Made by a program: the position numbers and the translations under genes
Part shown: in pieces, positions 17,005 to 24,817 of the stretch
How positions within the stretch are numbered: the first letter of the stretch is position 1
Layout of the letters: each line of letters opens with the position of its first letter
Notes under the pieces: model-generated
Told to the model about the DNA's origin: nothing
What the model saw: the letters and a program-made list of their open reading frames with translations, nothing else
The model's database searches: none
Assembly: GCA_964532155.1 (NCBI GenBank)
Contig: CAZHGN010000014.1
Span: 1 to 33,244 of the forward strand
DNA: 33,244 nt
Reading direction: 5' to 3'
Source of the DNA: HGM11416 sp964532155
GTDB taxonomy: Bacteria > Bacillota > Clostridia > Christensenellales > Borkfalkiaceae

Positions 17005-17298
17005 TTAAAACTTAATATGTTCGATATCCTTGCGAGTGCTCCTGCGGTATAATATAACTTTTTTTCCGATGACGGCAACCGTTTGAGCGTTTAACGCGGC
17101 TTCGAGTTCGTCGGCAATGCTTCTCGCGTCGTCCTCGGCGTTGTTTAAAACGCTGATTTTAATAAGTTCGCGTGCGTCGAGCGCTTGCGAAAGCGACTGC
17201 ACGAGCGCTTCCGAAATACCGCCCTTTCCCACCTGCGTTATAGGTTTGATATTTTGCGCAAGGGCGCGTAAATTGCTTCTTTCTTTTGACGTAAACAT
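17005..17298 (-). CDS. yhbY: YhbY-type RNA-binding protein (CRM domain)
   Basis: 97 residues, the full length of a stand-alone CRM domain. The GKGG loop (VGKGGIS, 23-29), ARELIKISVL and VIGKKVILYRR are the family signatures. YhbY associates with pre-50S ribosomal particles. Start ATG 17298 follows GGAG. It is 75 bases after obgE on the same strand, a common linkage among ribosome assembly genes. Confidence 0.92.
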   Translation of the reverse strand: MFTSKERSNLRALAQNIKPITQVGKGGISEALVQSLSQALDARELIKISVLNNAEDDARSIADELEAALNAQTVAVIGKKVILYRRSTRKDIEHIKF

Positions 17299-17352
17299 TT
17301 TATATTCTCCGATAATGGTTGGTTATTGATGATTGGCGGTGCAAATGCATGG

Positions 17353-17368
17353 TTTTACCGCGGTAAAA
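17353..17368. repeat. Perfect 16-bp palindrome between obgE and yhbY
   Basis: TTTTACCGCGGTAAAA, exact two-fold symmetry, 6 bases after the obgE stop. It could be a protein-binding site or fold as a small hairpin; no role is evident. Confidence 0.5.
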
Positions 17369-17373
17369 AGCCG

Positions 17374-18639
17374 TTATTCGACAAAATCAAATTCTATATC
17401 GCCGATAACTACTACGCTACCCTCGCCCGCGCCGCTTCTTCTTAGGGCGGCTATAACGCCTTTATCCCTAAGCGTTTTTTGGAAATACGCAAGAGAATCG
17501 GCATCGTTCAAAACGACGTTGCGCTCGAGCAAGTCGACGAGCGGACCTATCACGACGAACGCACCGTCGTCGTCGCGCTCAATCTCGAACGAGTCGTCAC
17601 GCGTCTCTTCGTAGGAAAACGGCTCGAATTCGAGCGGTTTTTGCGGAGGCAGTTCTTCGAGAACCTCGCACACTCTGTCGAGCAAAGCCTCGAGCCCGTC
17701 GGACGAAATTGCGGACGTCAAGAAAATTTCGTATAAAGAACCGAATTTTTCTTTAAAACGCTTTACGTTTTCTTCGGCGCCGTAAATGTCCGTTTTGTTA
17801 AGCACGACGAGCTGTTTGAGCTGTACGAGTTTATCACTGTAACCGGCAAGCTCTGCGTTGATTTTTTGGAAATCGTCAAGCGGATCGCGCCCTTCCACGC
17901 CCGAAACGTCCACAATGTGAACGAGCATTCGCGTGCGCTCGATATGGCGCAAAAACTCATGCCCTAAACCGGCGCCTTCGGCGGCGCCCTCTATAAGTCC
18001 CGGAATATCTGCAACGACGAAATCGCTTTCACGATGACGAACGACTCCTAAGTTAGGCGACAACGTCGTAAAGTGATAGTTCGCAATCTTCGGCTTTGCC
18101 CCCGAAATTTTGGACAAAAGAGTGGACTTGCCCACGTTGGGGAAACCGACGAGACCTACGTCGGCAATGACTTTGAGTTCGAGAACCACTCTGCGGATTT
18201 CGGTTTTTTCGCCCTTCTGCGAAAAATGAGGAGCGTGGCGCGTACTCGTGCAGAACCGTTTATTGCCCTTGCCGCCGCTTCCGCCTTTTAAAATAATTTC
18301 GCGCTGACCGTCGTAAAAAACGTCGCAAATAACCGAGCCGCTTTCCTTGTCGCGCACAACCGTTCCGAGCGGAACGGGAATAATTATATCCTCTCCGCAA
18401 CGCCCGGTGCAGTTTTTGGTATCGCCTTTTTGACCGTTACCGGCAAAAAACTTGTGACGGAACTGAAAATCGAGCAGGCTGACCTTGTGCTTGTCGCCTA
18501 CTATTATAACGTTACCGCCGCGACCGCCGTCGCCGCCGTCGGGTCCGCCGTCGGGCACGCCCTTATAGCGAATAAACGAAGTGCAACCGTCGCCTCCGTC
18601 GCCTGCTTTTATGATAATACTTTCTTTATCAACGAACAT
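17374..18639 (-). CDS. obgE: GTPase ObgE/CgtA
   Basis: 421 residues, three domains. The Gly-rich Obg fold (1-158) is followed by a G domain with G1 GFPNVGKS (165-172), G3 DIPG (211-214) and G4 NKTD (281-284), and a C-terminal OCT domain (about 345-421, ending VVVIGDIEFDF) typical of Gram-positive Obg. It is an essential GTPase in late 50S assembly and stress signalling. Start ATG 18639 follows AAAGGAT. It lies between nth and yhbY; copy 3 of the dispersed repeat sits in the spacer to nth. Confidence 0.97.
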   Translation of the reverse strand: MFVDKESIIIKAGDGGDGCTSFIRYKGVPDGGPDGGDGGRGGNVIIVGDKHKVSLLDFQFRHKFFAGNGQKGDTKNCTGRCGEDIIIPVPLGTVVRDKESGSVICDVFYDGQREIILKGGSGGKGNKRFCTSTRHAPHFSQKGEKTEIRRVVLELKVIADVGLVGFPNVGKSTLLSKISGAKPKIANYHFTTLSPNLGVVRHRESDFVVADIPGLIEGAAEGAGLGHEFLRHIERTRMLVHIVDVSGVEGRDPLDDFQKINAELAGYSDKLVQLKQLVVLNKTDIYGAEENVKRFKEKFGSLYEIFLTSAISSDGLEALLDRVCEVLEELPPQKPLEFEPFSYEETRDDSFEIERDDDGAFVVIGPLVDLLERNVVLNDADSLAYFQKTLRDKGVIAALRRSGAGEGSVVVIGDIEFDFVE

Positions 18640-18680
18640 AGCTTATCCTTTACAGCTTTGCCGAATATCGGTAAAAAAGT

Positions 18681-18698
18681 GCCGATAATCGACTTATA
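18681..18698 (-). repeat. Dispersed hairpin repeat, copy 3
   Basis: Minus strand TATAAGTCGATTATCGGC. Outer GCC and GGC arms can pair, and the element is framed by AAAAAA and TTTTTT. It could act as a weak terminator after nth, just 42 bases before obgE begins. Confidence 0.7.
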
Positions 18699-18714
18699 GG
18701 GCTGTTTTTTGTTT

Positions 18715-19350
18715 TTAATCTTTAGTTTTTGAATAATGTGAACAAACCGAATTTATCTCGCACTTATCGCATTTCGGGCTACGCGCCGTGCAAGTTTCGC
18801 GACCGTGAAAAATGAGATAATGATGAAAATCGGCGCGAAGGTTTTCGGGAATAATCTCGTATAAACCGAGTTCGGTTTGAAGAGGATTTTTCGCCGACGT
18901 CAATCCTATGCGGTTCGCCACGCGGAAAACATGCGTATCGACGGCGATTACCGGTGCTTTAAACGCAACCGATGCAACGACGTTAGCCGTTTTGCGCCCA
19001 ACGCCGGCAAGCGTTCTGAGCGCCGAAATATCGCTCGGCACATCACCGTCGAATTTTTCGACTATGTCTTTAGTTGCCGATAGCAAATGCTCGGCTTTGC
19101 TTTTGTAAAGCCCGCACGAAAAAATTTTGCGTTCAAGTTCTTCTTGCGAAAGAGTAAGCATTTTTTGCGGCGTGCCGTAATCTTTGAACAGTTCCGCCGT
19201 AACGACGTTCACGCGCGCGTCCGTGCACTGCGCCGATAGAATTACCGCGACGAGCAACTGATAAACGCTGCCGTACTCGAGTGCGGGACGAGGCGACGGA
19301 TAGCGCTTTTTGAAATATTCGGTTATCAAACTCAAATCGCAACCGTTCAT
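18715..19350 (-). CDS. nth: Endonuclease III (DNA glycosylase/AP lyase)
   Basis: 211 residues. The helix-hairpin-helix LAGVGRKTANVV carries Lys120 and the catalytic Asp138 sits in AVDTHVFR. The [4Fe-4S] cluster cysteines are at 187, 194, 197 and 203 in the C-x6-C-x2-C-x5-C spacing. All of these match the E. coli numbering. It removes oxidised pyrimidines and nicks abasic sites in base excision repair. Start ATG 19350 follows AAGGTG. First gene of nth-obgE-yhbY. Confidence 0.96.
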   Translation of the reverse strand: MNGCDLSLITEYFKKRYPSPRPALEYGSVYQLLVAVILSAQCTDARVNVVTAELFKDYGTPQKMLTLSQEELERKIFSCGLYKSKAEHLLSATKDIVEKFDGDVPSDISALRTLAGVGRKTANVVASVAFKAPVIAVDTHVFRVANRIGLTSAKNPLQTELGLYEIIPENLRADFHHYLIFHGRETCTARSPKCDKCEINSVCSHYSKTKD

Positions 19351-19398
19351 CGTCGCACCTTAGCGAGGGCTTAGATTGCCGCCCTTTTCTTTTGATAG

Positions 19399-19428
19399 AT
19401 TTTAACACATTTTGACCATTTTTTGCAA
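19399..19428 (-). promoter_or_regulatory. Sigma-A promoter of nth
   Basis: Minus strand -35 TTGCAA (19428-19423), 18-base spacer, -10 TAAAAT (19404-19399). Start of transcription near 19392, about 42 bases before the ATG. Confidence 0.6.
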
Positions 19429-19480
19429 TCGTTTTAGCGCACTATTTCGCGCTACCGCCTAAAAACCGAGTAAAAAGACC

Positions 19481-19538
19481 GAGAAAAAAGAAACGTCCGC
19501 CCTTGCATCCGACTTTTTTCGTAGGACACAAGGGGGAC
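19481..19538 (-). terminator. Terminator of the DUF3343 gene
   Basis: Minus strand GTCCCCCTTG (19538-19529) pairs with CAAGGGCGGAC (19505-19495) with a small internal loop, followed by TTTCTTTTTTC. It begins 3 bases beyond the gene's stop. Confidence 0.65.
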
Positions 19539-19541
19539 TTC

Positions 19542-19796
19542 TTAAACGATTCTTGTTAATTTTTTGCCGTTACTCGTCTTTTTAAGCGTAAAAATACCGA
19601 AAAATGACGAGTATCCCGCCTTTTTTAATATCGACCACGCTTTCATCGTGCGGTTATCGCTAATTCTGACCGCAAGACCGCAACCGAGTTTAAGTTCCTT
19701 TGGCATAGAGACGATGCTTGCGCCGACACCGACGCTCCTTGCAAGGTCGATAAAAGAAAAGACGTCCGTCCGCGTTCTAAAAACGACTAAAGTCAC
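19542..19796 (-). CDS. DUF3343 protein (putative Se/S carrier-like)
   Basis: 84 residues from GTG 19796, chosen because AAAGGAGG lies 7 bases upstream; the upstream in-frame GTG would put that site inside the gene. The sequence follows the DUF3343 pattern: a VTLVVF strand, a helix, SIVSMPKELKLGCGLAVRI with the conserved Cys, and a C-terminal G-Y-S-S-F part. DUF3343 proteins are proposed small Se/S carriers and often neighbour the cysteine desulfurase family found here at 19906, transcribed in the opposite direction. Biochemical role unproven. Confidence 0.82.
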   Translation of the reverse strand: MTLVVFRTRTDVFSFIDLARSVGVGASIVSMPKELKLGCGLAVRISDNRTMKAWSILKKAGYSSFFGIFTLKKTSNGKKLTRIV

Positions 19797-19905
19797 CTCG
19801 TCGCCTCCTTTCACGCCGTAAACCTTGGGCGTTTAATACTCTTTACCGAACGCCGAGGCTCATATAACGGCGGATATTATAATATATTATTTTAAGGCAA
19901 CTTGT

Positions 19906-21045
19906 GTGAAAATGATATATTTCGACAACGCCGCGACGGGCGGTACCAAACCTAAACGCGTTTTAGACGCAACCGAAAGCGCAATGCGTTATATGTGCGT
20001 TAACGCAGGGCACAGCGGACACAAACGTGCCGTTCTTGCCGAAGAAACGGTGTATAAAACGCGCAAAACTCTGCAAAAGTTCTTCAATGCGGAAAGGTGC
20101 GAACGCATTATTTTTACCAAAAACTGCACCGAAGCTTTGAACGTTGCGATATTCGGCACTATAAAAAAAGGTTGCAACGTAGTAACTTCGGTCTACGAGC
20201 ATAACAGCGTTCTTCGACCTCTTTACCGACTTAGAGATACTCTCGGCATTTCTCTCACCTTTATACGCCCAAAATCGGGCGCGATACTTGCAAGCGACGT
20301 CGAAGCCGCGCTTAGCGAAAATACCCGCGCCGTATGCCTTACCGGCGGCTCTAACGTAACCGGCGAAATAACCGATTACGAAGCTATAGGTCAACTTTTG
20401 AAGAATAAAGACATTACTTTTATTTTGGACGGCGCGCAAATTTGCGGACATACGATAATAGATTTAAAAGAGGACGGAATAGACGTTTTGTGCTTTTCCG
20501 GGCATAAAGGAATGCACGGCGTGCAAGGAAGCGGCGGTCTTATTTTTAACAGAAAAACGCATATTGAACCACTGCTTTTCGGCGGAAGCGGCACCGAAAG
20601 TTTTGCCGAAAAGCCGTCGGATTACCCCGAACTTTTGGAATGCGGAACGCTAAATTTGCCCGCTATCGTTTCGCTTGCCGAAGGCACGCTTTATAACATG
20701 GAAAACCTGCGCCGCAAGCAAAAACGGCTGTTAGCCCTTACCTCTTACGCGATAGATCGCCTTTCGGCAATAAAGAAAATAAGGCTGTATTCCAAGCGCA
20801 ACCCTTTGGGCATAGTCGCCTTTTCTTTCGGCGAATACTCTTCCCAAGAGGTCTCCGGTATACTTTCGGAAAGGTACGATATCGCTACGCGCGGCGGCTA
20901 TCACTGCGCTCCCCTTTGCCATTCCTTTCTTAATACCGAAACGAACGGTTTAGTGCGACTAAGTTTTAGCGAATTTAACAATGAAGACGAAATCGACGCG
21001 CTCGCGTCGGCTCTCAGAACTTTACCTTCGTACGTTTTCGACTAA
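19906..21045 (+). CDS. Cysteine desulfurase family protein (EF2568-like, class V aminotransferase)
   Basis: 379 residues. PLP enzyme with Lys201 in FSGHKGMHG, Asp175 (ILDGAQ) and His99. The likely active cysteine is Cys334 in TRGGYHCAPLCH. These features and the N-terminal YFDNAATGGTKP point to the TIGR01977-type family rather than IscS or SufS. It would release sulfur (or selenium) from cysteine (selenocysteine) as an enzyme persulfide. I choose the GTG start at 19906, 8 bases after AAGG; the ATG at 19912 is 14 bases away. DUF3343 lies divergent. No scaffold gene (sufU, sufB) or selenium gene is nearby. Confidence 0.88.
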   Translation: MKMIYFDNAATGGTKPKRVLDATESAMRYMCVNAGHSGHKRAVLAEETVYKTRKTLQKFFNAERCERIIFTKNCTEALNVAIFGTIKKGCNVVTSVYEHNSVLRPLYRLRDTLGISLTFIRPKSGAILASDVEAALSENTRAVCLTGGSNVTGEITDYEAIGQLLKNKDITFILDGAQICGHTIIDLKEDGIDVLCFSGHKGMHGVQGSGGLIFNRKTHIEPLLFGGSGTESFAEKPSDYPELLECGTLNLPAIVSLAEGTLYNMENLRRKQKRLLALTSYAIDRLSAIKKIRLYSKRNPLGIVAFSFGEYSSQEVSGILSERYDIATRGGYHCAPLCHSFLNTETNGLVRLSFSEFNNEDEIDALASALRTLPSYVFD

Positions 21046-21047
21046 CC

Positions 21048-21371
21048 TTAAATCTTTTTGATTTTTGCAATAACCGCCGCAAGCCGCTTGCGCTGTACGT
21101 CGCTCAGCATAGGCAAAATTTGCTCGGCGAACGAATCTATTTCCGCATCGGAAAGTTTCCCGTCGGCTCTCGCCTTGACCGCTTCGTTAAGTATAGCCGC
21201 CAAAAGGTCGGATTCGCTTGCACCCTCGTATTTTTCGGCTATTTTTTTAACCGTTTCGAAAGCGTTTTCCGAACCGCCGAAAAGGTCGGCTTTGGCGTCG
21301 GTCGTCCTTTCGTCGTCTACGTTCACGCGGTATTTTTGTGTTCTTGCAAAATCAGAAAAATTCTTTTTCAA
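21048..21371 (-). CDS. Small helical protein of unknown function
   Basis: 107 residues, mostly charged helices, no signal or membrane segment. The C-terminal part (SDAEIDSFAEQILPMLSDVQRKRLAAVIAKIKK) looks like a small helical bundle. It uses a TTG start at 21371 with GGGGGAG 6 bases upstream. It ends 2 bases from the stop of the convergent desulfurase gene. Its start faces that of the next unknown gene (21440), suggesting a divergent pair with shared control; an inverted repeat GGCATA/TATGCC (21396-21414) lies between them. No family recognised. Confidence 0.7.
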   Translation of the reverse strand: MKKNFSDFARTQKYRVNVDDERTTDAKADLFGGSENAFETVKKIAEKYEGASESDLLAAILNEAVKARADGKLSDAEIDSFAEQILPMLSDVQRKRLAAVIAKIKKI

Positions 21372-21439
21372 AACATTCTCCCCCGAATATCGCTCGGCAT
21401 ACTATTTTTATGCCATCACTATGCAATAAAGTTAAAAAA

Positions 21440-21805
21440 ATGAAAATGAATTATTTATTGATCGTTATAATAGCGTTAGCGCTATCCAAAAGTAAAAGAA
21501 ACGATATTAAAGAATTACTGTCTTCCGTTTCGATCGAGGACGGACTCGCTCTGCTGAAAACGCTCGGAATAGACGACGGAACGATTCAAACGGCAATTTC
21601 CCTTATCCCCGAACTTATAAGCGGCAAGGGCGACAAAACGTCGCTTATAAAAAAACTTCTGCCGTTACTCGCGAGCATGTCCTCGAATTCAACGGCAAAA
21701 AACGAAGCGCAATCCGTTCAAGAAAGTTACGAGGATTCATTCCCCGTTCAAGACTTTATCCCCGACGAGATAAAAAGCGGACTGCAAGAATATTTCGACG
21801 GCTAA
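21440..21805 (+). CDS. Small membrane-anchored protein of unknown function
   Basis: 121 residues from ATG 21440 (or 119 from ATG 21446). Upstream in-frame codons overlap the divergent gene and encode an unlikely peptide. One N-terminal membrane helix (MNYLLIVIIALAL) is followed by helical repeats rich in Leu/Ile (LLSSVSIEDGLALLKTLGID, SLIPELI, LIKKLLPLLASM) and an acidic tail. No Shine-Dalgarno is visible. The function is not known. Confidence 0.65.
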   Translation: MKMNYLLIVIIALALSKSKRNDIKELLSSVSIEDGLALLKTLGIDDGTIQTAISLIPELISGKGDKTSLIKKLLPLLASMSSNSTAKNEAQSVQESYEDSFPVQDFIPDEIKSGLQEYFDG

Positions 21806-21867
21806 ATCGGTTTAACGGTTAAACGGCGGTTCGCGCCGTCGACGCATTTTACAAGCATTTTTGCACT

Positions 21868-21895
21868 ATAAAAGGGATAGCGAGCATGCTATCCC
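21868..21895 (-). terminator. Terminator of the PucR-S41 operon
   Basis: A perfect 8-bp stem GGGATAGC/GCTATCCC (21874-21881 with 21888-21895) with a 6-base loop, followed on the minus strand by TTTTATAG. It sits 34 bases beyond the S41 stop. Confidence 0.8.
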
Positions 21896-21928
21896 CGAGT
21901 TTAATTTTGGTATTTAACGAGCAAACCG

Positions 21929-23470
21929 TTAAAGGGTTTGAGCCAACGAAACCGCGTTTCCGCTCGTTGCGGCATGCACGCGCTCGTTCGTTTGCTTGGT
22001 TATTCCGCCACCGTGAATGCAAGTATGCGTTACCGGCCAAAAGAGTTCGGCGGTCGTCAGCTTAATCGCTTCGCCCGTTACGCCGTTGACGTACGTGGTT
22101 TGCATAATGCCCTTGCCGTACGACTTATAAACGACTTTGCCGCCGTTATCGGTTGAGCCGTCGAGCACGACCGACACGGACTTTTTATCGGAATTGAAGT
22201 CGTAATCGAGTGCGGCGCCGATAAGCGCTTCGGATGCCGATGCGGTATTTTCGTTGGCAAGAAACACGATACTTTCGAAGCAATCGACAAAATACCGTCC
22301 GTTGTCCGCTTTTGAATAACTTTCGTCAATATAGAAATACTGAGTCGTGCCGTCCTTATATTCCACCGTTTGCACGGCGCGCTTAGCCGAGCCGTTTTCG
22401 CCCTTTTTGCAAACCATAGCCGCAACTTTGCTTAGCACGGACATAAAGCCGCCGCCGTTATTGCGCAAATCGATTATTATTTTACTTTTTCCGTCCGAAA
22501 CGGCTTTGTTCATAGCCGCCTTGAACTGCCCCGCGCTTCCGTACAAACCGCCCGATGCGCCGTTGAACGAAAGGTACTGAAGGTACGCCCACTCGTCGCC
22601 TATTTCGACGGACGAATCGCCTTGACGAACAAACTCCATTGTCCCGCTTAAATCGTTAAAGCCGTAACTGTCCTCGCCGTTTGAATAATAAACGTAACTC
22701 TCGCGATATTCGCTTTTAACGATTTCGTATTCTTTCTCGTCTTCGCCGTATTTGACGGTTAATTTAAGAACGGAATCGGACTCCGCATTAGACAAACCGC
22801 TCGTAAAAGCCGAGTAATCTTCGACGGAAACAGCCGAGCCATCGATAAAGCATGCCGTTACCTTTCCGCCCTTTTTAAGACCTGCGTGCTCGGCGGGCGA
22901 ATTGCCGCTGACCTTATAAATAAATATCTCGCCGCCCGACGACAAAAAAGAAATGCCGAAGCCCGTTCTTTTGCCCTCGTTGCTCTTTAAAATCTCGGCG
23001 TATTCTTCGGGTGTGTAATAGTCCGAATATATATCGAGCAAGCCGTCCGCAAGCGCGCCCGCGGGCGTTTTTTCATCGTCCTCGAAATAATAATGATCCT
23101 TATAGTTTTTGTATACGAACAAGAGCGATCGCTCGGACGGATCGAGCGATAAATAAAAGGTCAAATAGCCTGCCCCGAAAAAAACGGCAAAGGCGGTCGC
23201 AAGCGCTATCCACCGCAGGACCTTGTTCGTTTTTAAAAAAGTAATAAACCCGCCCTTTTTGCACTTTTTAACTTTTTTGCCGTCGGCATTTCGGTTATTT
23301 TTTAAGCCTTCGGTAGCGTTTTCCGTTTCGGCATTGCTTACCGTTTCGGCGTTGCCTACCGTTTCGGCATTGCTTACCGTTTCGGCATTGCTTACCGTTT
23401 CGGCATTGTTTACCGTTTCGAGCACGCCGTTCAAATTTTCGTCGACAGATAAATTGCGATTATTATTCAT
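21929..23470 (-). CDS. S41 family C-terminal processing peptidase (CtpA-like)
   Basis: 513 residues. Residues 1-80 are cytoplasmic, with five 6-residue repeats of the type NAETVS at about 21-50. A membrane helix spans about 84-107, so the protease domain is outside the cell. A PDZ domain lies near 165-250. The catalytic domain has Ser411 in NTASASEALIGAAL and Lys453 in YGKGIMQTTY, the Ser/Lys dyad of C-terminal processing proteases. It probably trims or degrades envelope proteins. It follows a PucR-like regulator by 37 bases and likely shares its promoter. Confidence 0.92.
   Translation of the reverse strand: MNNNRNLSVDENLNGVLETVNNAETVSNAETVSNAETVGNAETVSNAETENATEGLKNNRNADGKKVKKCKKGGFITFLKTNKVLRWIALATAFAVFFGAGYLTFYLSLDPSERSLLFVYKNYKDHYYFEDDEKTPAGALADGLLDIYSDYYTPEEYAEILKSNEGKRTGFGISFLSSGGEIFIYKVSGNSPAEHAGLKKGGKVTACFIDGSAVSVEDYSAFTSGLSNAESDSVLKLTVKYGEDEKEYEIVKSEYRESYVYYSNGEDSYGFNDLSGTMEFVRQGDSSVEIGDEWAYLQYLSFNGASGGLYGSAGQFKAAMNKAVSDGKSKIIIDLRNNGGGFMSVLSKVAAMVCKKGENGSAKRAVQTVEYKDGTTQYFYIDESYSKADNGRYFVDCFESIVFLANENTASASEALIGAALDYDFNSDKKSVSVVLDGSTDNGGKVVYKSYGKGIMQTTYVNGVTGEAIKLTTAELFWPVTHTCIHGGGITKQTNERVHAATSGNAVSLAQTL
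23323..23412 (-). repeat. Five tandem 18-bp repeats inside the S41 gene
   Basis: Five units of CCGTTTCGGCATTGCTTA at 18-base spacing (23323, 23341, 23359, 23377, 23395). Units 1, 3 and 4 are identical. They encode NAETVS repeats in the N-terminal tail. The reading frame is kept at any copy number, so length variation between strains is likely. Confidence 0.95.
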
Positions 23471-23507
23471 AAAAGTCTAACACTCTCCGTTAAAATAAAA
23501 AATGCCC

Positions 23508-24554
23508 TTAACTGAGCATTTTAAAAAGCAAGCCTGTAAGCCTAAAGGTTACGGCATCCGAAAAATTCCGTATGTTAAGCCCGGTGGCACGCTCGATCTT
23601 GTCGAGTCTGTAAGTAAGCGTGTTTCTGTGCATATAAAGTTTTCTGGCGGTTTCGCTTACGTTAAGATTGTTTTCGAGAAATTCTTCAGCCGTCGAAAGC
23701 ATGTCCGCATCGGCAAAAACCGTGCGCGCGTCGCCGTCGGCAAGCAAGTTATAATATTGAGCAAGTTTGGACGGAGGTAGCTCTTCCAAAATTTTATAGA
23801 GCATGTACTCCTTATAAGAATGCACCGGTGCGGCTGAATTAAACTCGTTGCCGAGTTTTAGCGCGCTTTCCGCTTGAACGTAAGAAGCCGCCGCCTCGGA
23901 AAGGCTTTTTACCGTGCCGCCAACGCCTACGCGTACCCTTAAGCCGGTCTCTTCAAATACCGAATTGCAAAAAATTTCGGCAAACTCTAACGGCGACCGA
24001 AACTCGCTCTCGCTGCCGCCGGTCATAAGTTTTACGAAGGCGCACTCGCTGTCGCTAACGCTGAACGCCGTGTCCATTCCGTTCATTGCGTAATTGTCGA
24101 GAAAGTCGATTATTTCGTCCACTCTACCCGACTCGCACGAAACGGCGAGAACGTAGCACGCCACGGCTGGCACCGAAAAACGACGCATAAACTTGAGAAT
24201 TTGCATGCCGCCGCACTCGCCGAAAACTATTCCGCGCAAAAAGTCGCGCTTGGAAAGTTCGTCGCCGAAACTGGAATTGCCCTCTATATGCTCGCAAATG
24301 AACATTGCGTAGTTTCGCGCGATCTCGTCCGAGCCGCGAATTACGCCGAAATAATTTTCGCGACGGAAACGAAACCTGAAAAGGGTTACGTTTTGCCTTT
24401 TGTCCTGTAAACCGTCGGTATAACTGCTCGAATGAACGAAGGGTATGCGTTCGCCGCCCGAATACAAAAATGCAAAATCCGACGAATATACGTCGACGGA
24501 TATCCCCGTTTTTTGTCTTAAAGTTCTTAGAATAAGCGCTAATTCTTTATCCAT
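23508..24554 (-). CDS. PucR/CdaR-type transcriptional regulator
   Basis: 348 residues from ATG 24554 (GGTGG just upstream); the longer reading begins at a poor TTG. A regulatory N-terminal half is followed by a GGDEF-like middle region (about 135-250, containing RVRVGVGGTVKSLSEAAASYVQAESAL). The C-terminal PucR helix-turn-helix (about 290-345) reads NNLNVSETARKLYMHRNTLTYRLDKIE. Members sense small molecules such as purines or sugar acids; the ligand here is unknown. It precedes the S41 protease gene. A palindrome over its own transcription start suggests self-regulation. Confidence 0.88.
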   Translation of the reverse strand: MDKELALILRTLRQKTGISVDVYSSDFAFLYSGGERIPFVHSSSYTDGLQDKRQNVTLFRFRFRRENYFGVIRGSDEIARNYAMFICEHIEGNSSFGDELSKRDFLRGIVFGECGGMQILKFMRRFSVPAVACYVLAVSCESGRVDEIIDFLDNYAMNGMDTAFSVSDSECAFVKLMTGGSESEFRSPLEFAEIFCNSVFEETGLRVRVGVGGTVKSLSEAAASYVQAESALKLGNEFNSAAPVHSYKEYMLYKILEELPPSKLAQYYNLLADGDARTVFADADMLSTAEEFLENNLNVSETARKLYMHRNTLTYRLDKIERATGLNIRNFSDAVTFRLTGLLFKMLS

Positions 24555-24592
24555 TTTCCACCCGCCGCGCCGAGAGTACGTTTGGCTGCGGC

Positions 24593-24611
24593 TTTGTGCA
24601 ACTTGCACAAA
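24593..24611. promoter_or_regulatory. Operator-like palindrome at the PucR-type promoter
   Basis: TTTGTGCA (24593-24600), ACT, TGCACAAA (24604-24611): perfect 8-bp arms. It starts 5 bases after the -10 box and so covers the start of transcription, a position expected for a repressor site. A second perfect palindrome, CGTTTGCAAACG (24636-24647), covers the -35 box. Confidence 0.65.
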
Positions 24612-24615
24612 CAAA

Positions 24616-24644
24616 ATTATATACTATTTTTTCGCCGTTTGCAA
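24616..24644 (-). promoter_or_regulatory. Sigma-A promoter of the PucR-S41 operon
   Basis: Minus strand -35 TTGCAA (24644-24639), 17-base spacer, -10 TATAAT (24621-24616). Confidence 0.75.
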
Positions 24645-24728
24645 ACGTTTATAACGAGCAAAAGGACTTTTTAACGGCTTTTTAACGGCATAATGCACTT
24701 TTACGAGCGTTTATAAGGCAAAATTACC

Positions 24729-24771
24729 GAAAAAACCGTCTGCACGTTTTACAGTTTACCGAAATCGGTTA
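24729..24771 (-). terminator. Probable terminator of the ABC-F gene
   Basis: Minus strand AACCG (24771-24767) pairs with CGGTT (24739-24735), with a small CTG/CAG inner stem, followed by six T. Between it and the gene end, the 16-base sequence TTAATATTCGGTTTAA (24783-24798) recurs with one change at 24807-24822. Confidence 0.45.
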
Positions 24772-24817
24772 TTAGTTTGCTTTAATATTCGGTTTAACGT
24801 TTTCATTAATATTCGCT

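Noticed and set aside
23323..23412. Regular repeats that could suggest a CRISPR array
   Set aside because: The units are head-to-tail with no spacers, lie inside a gene and keep its frame.
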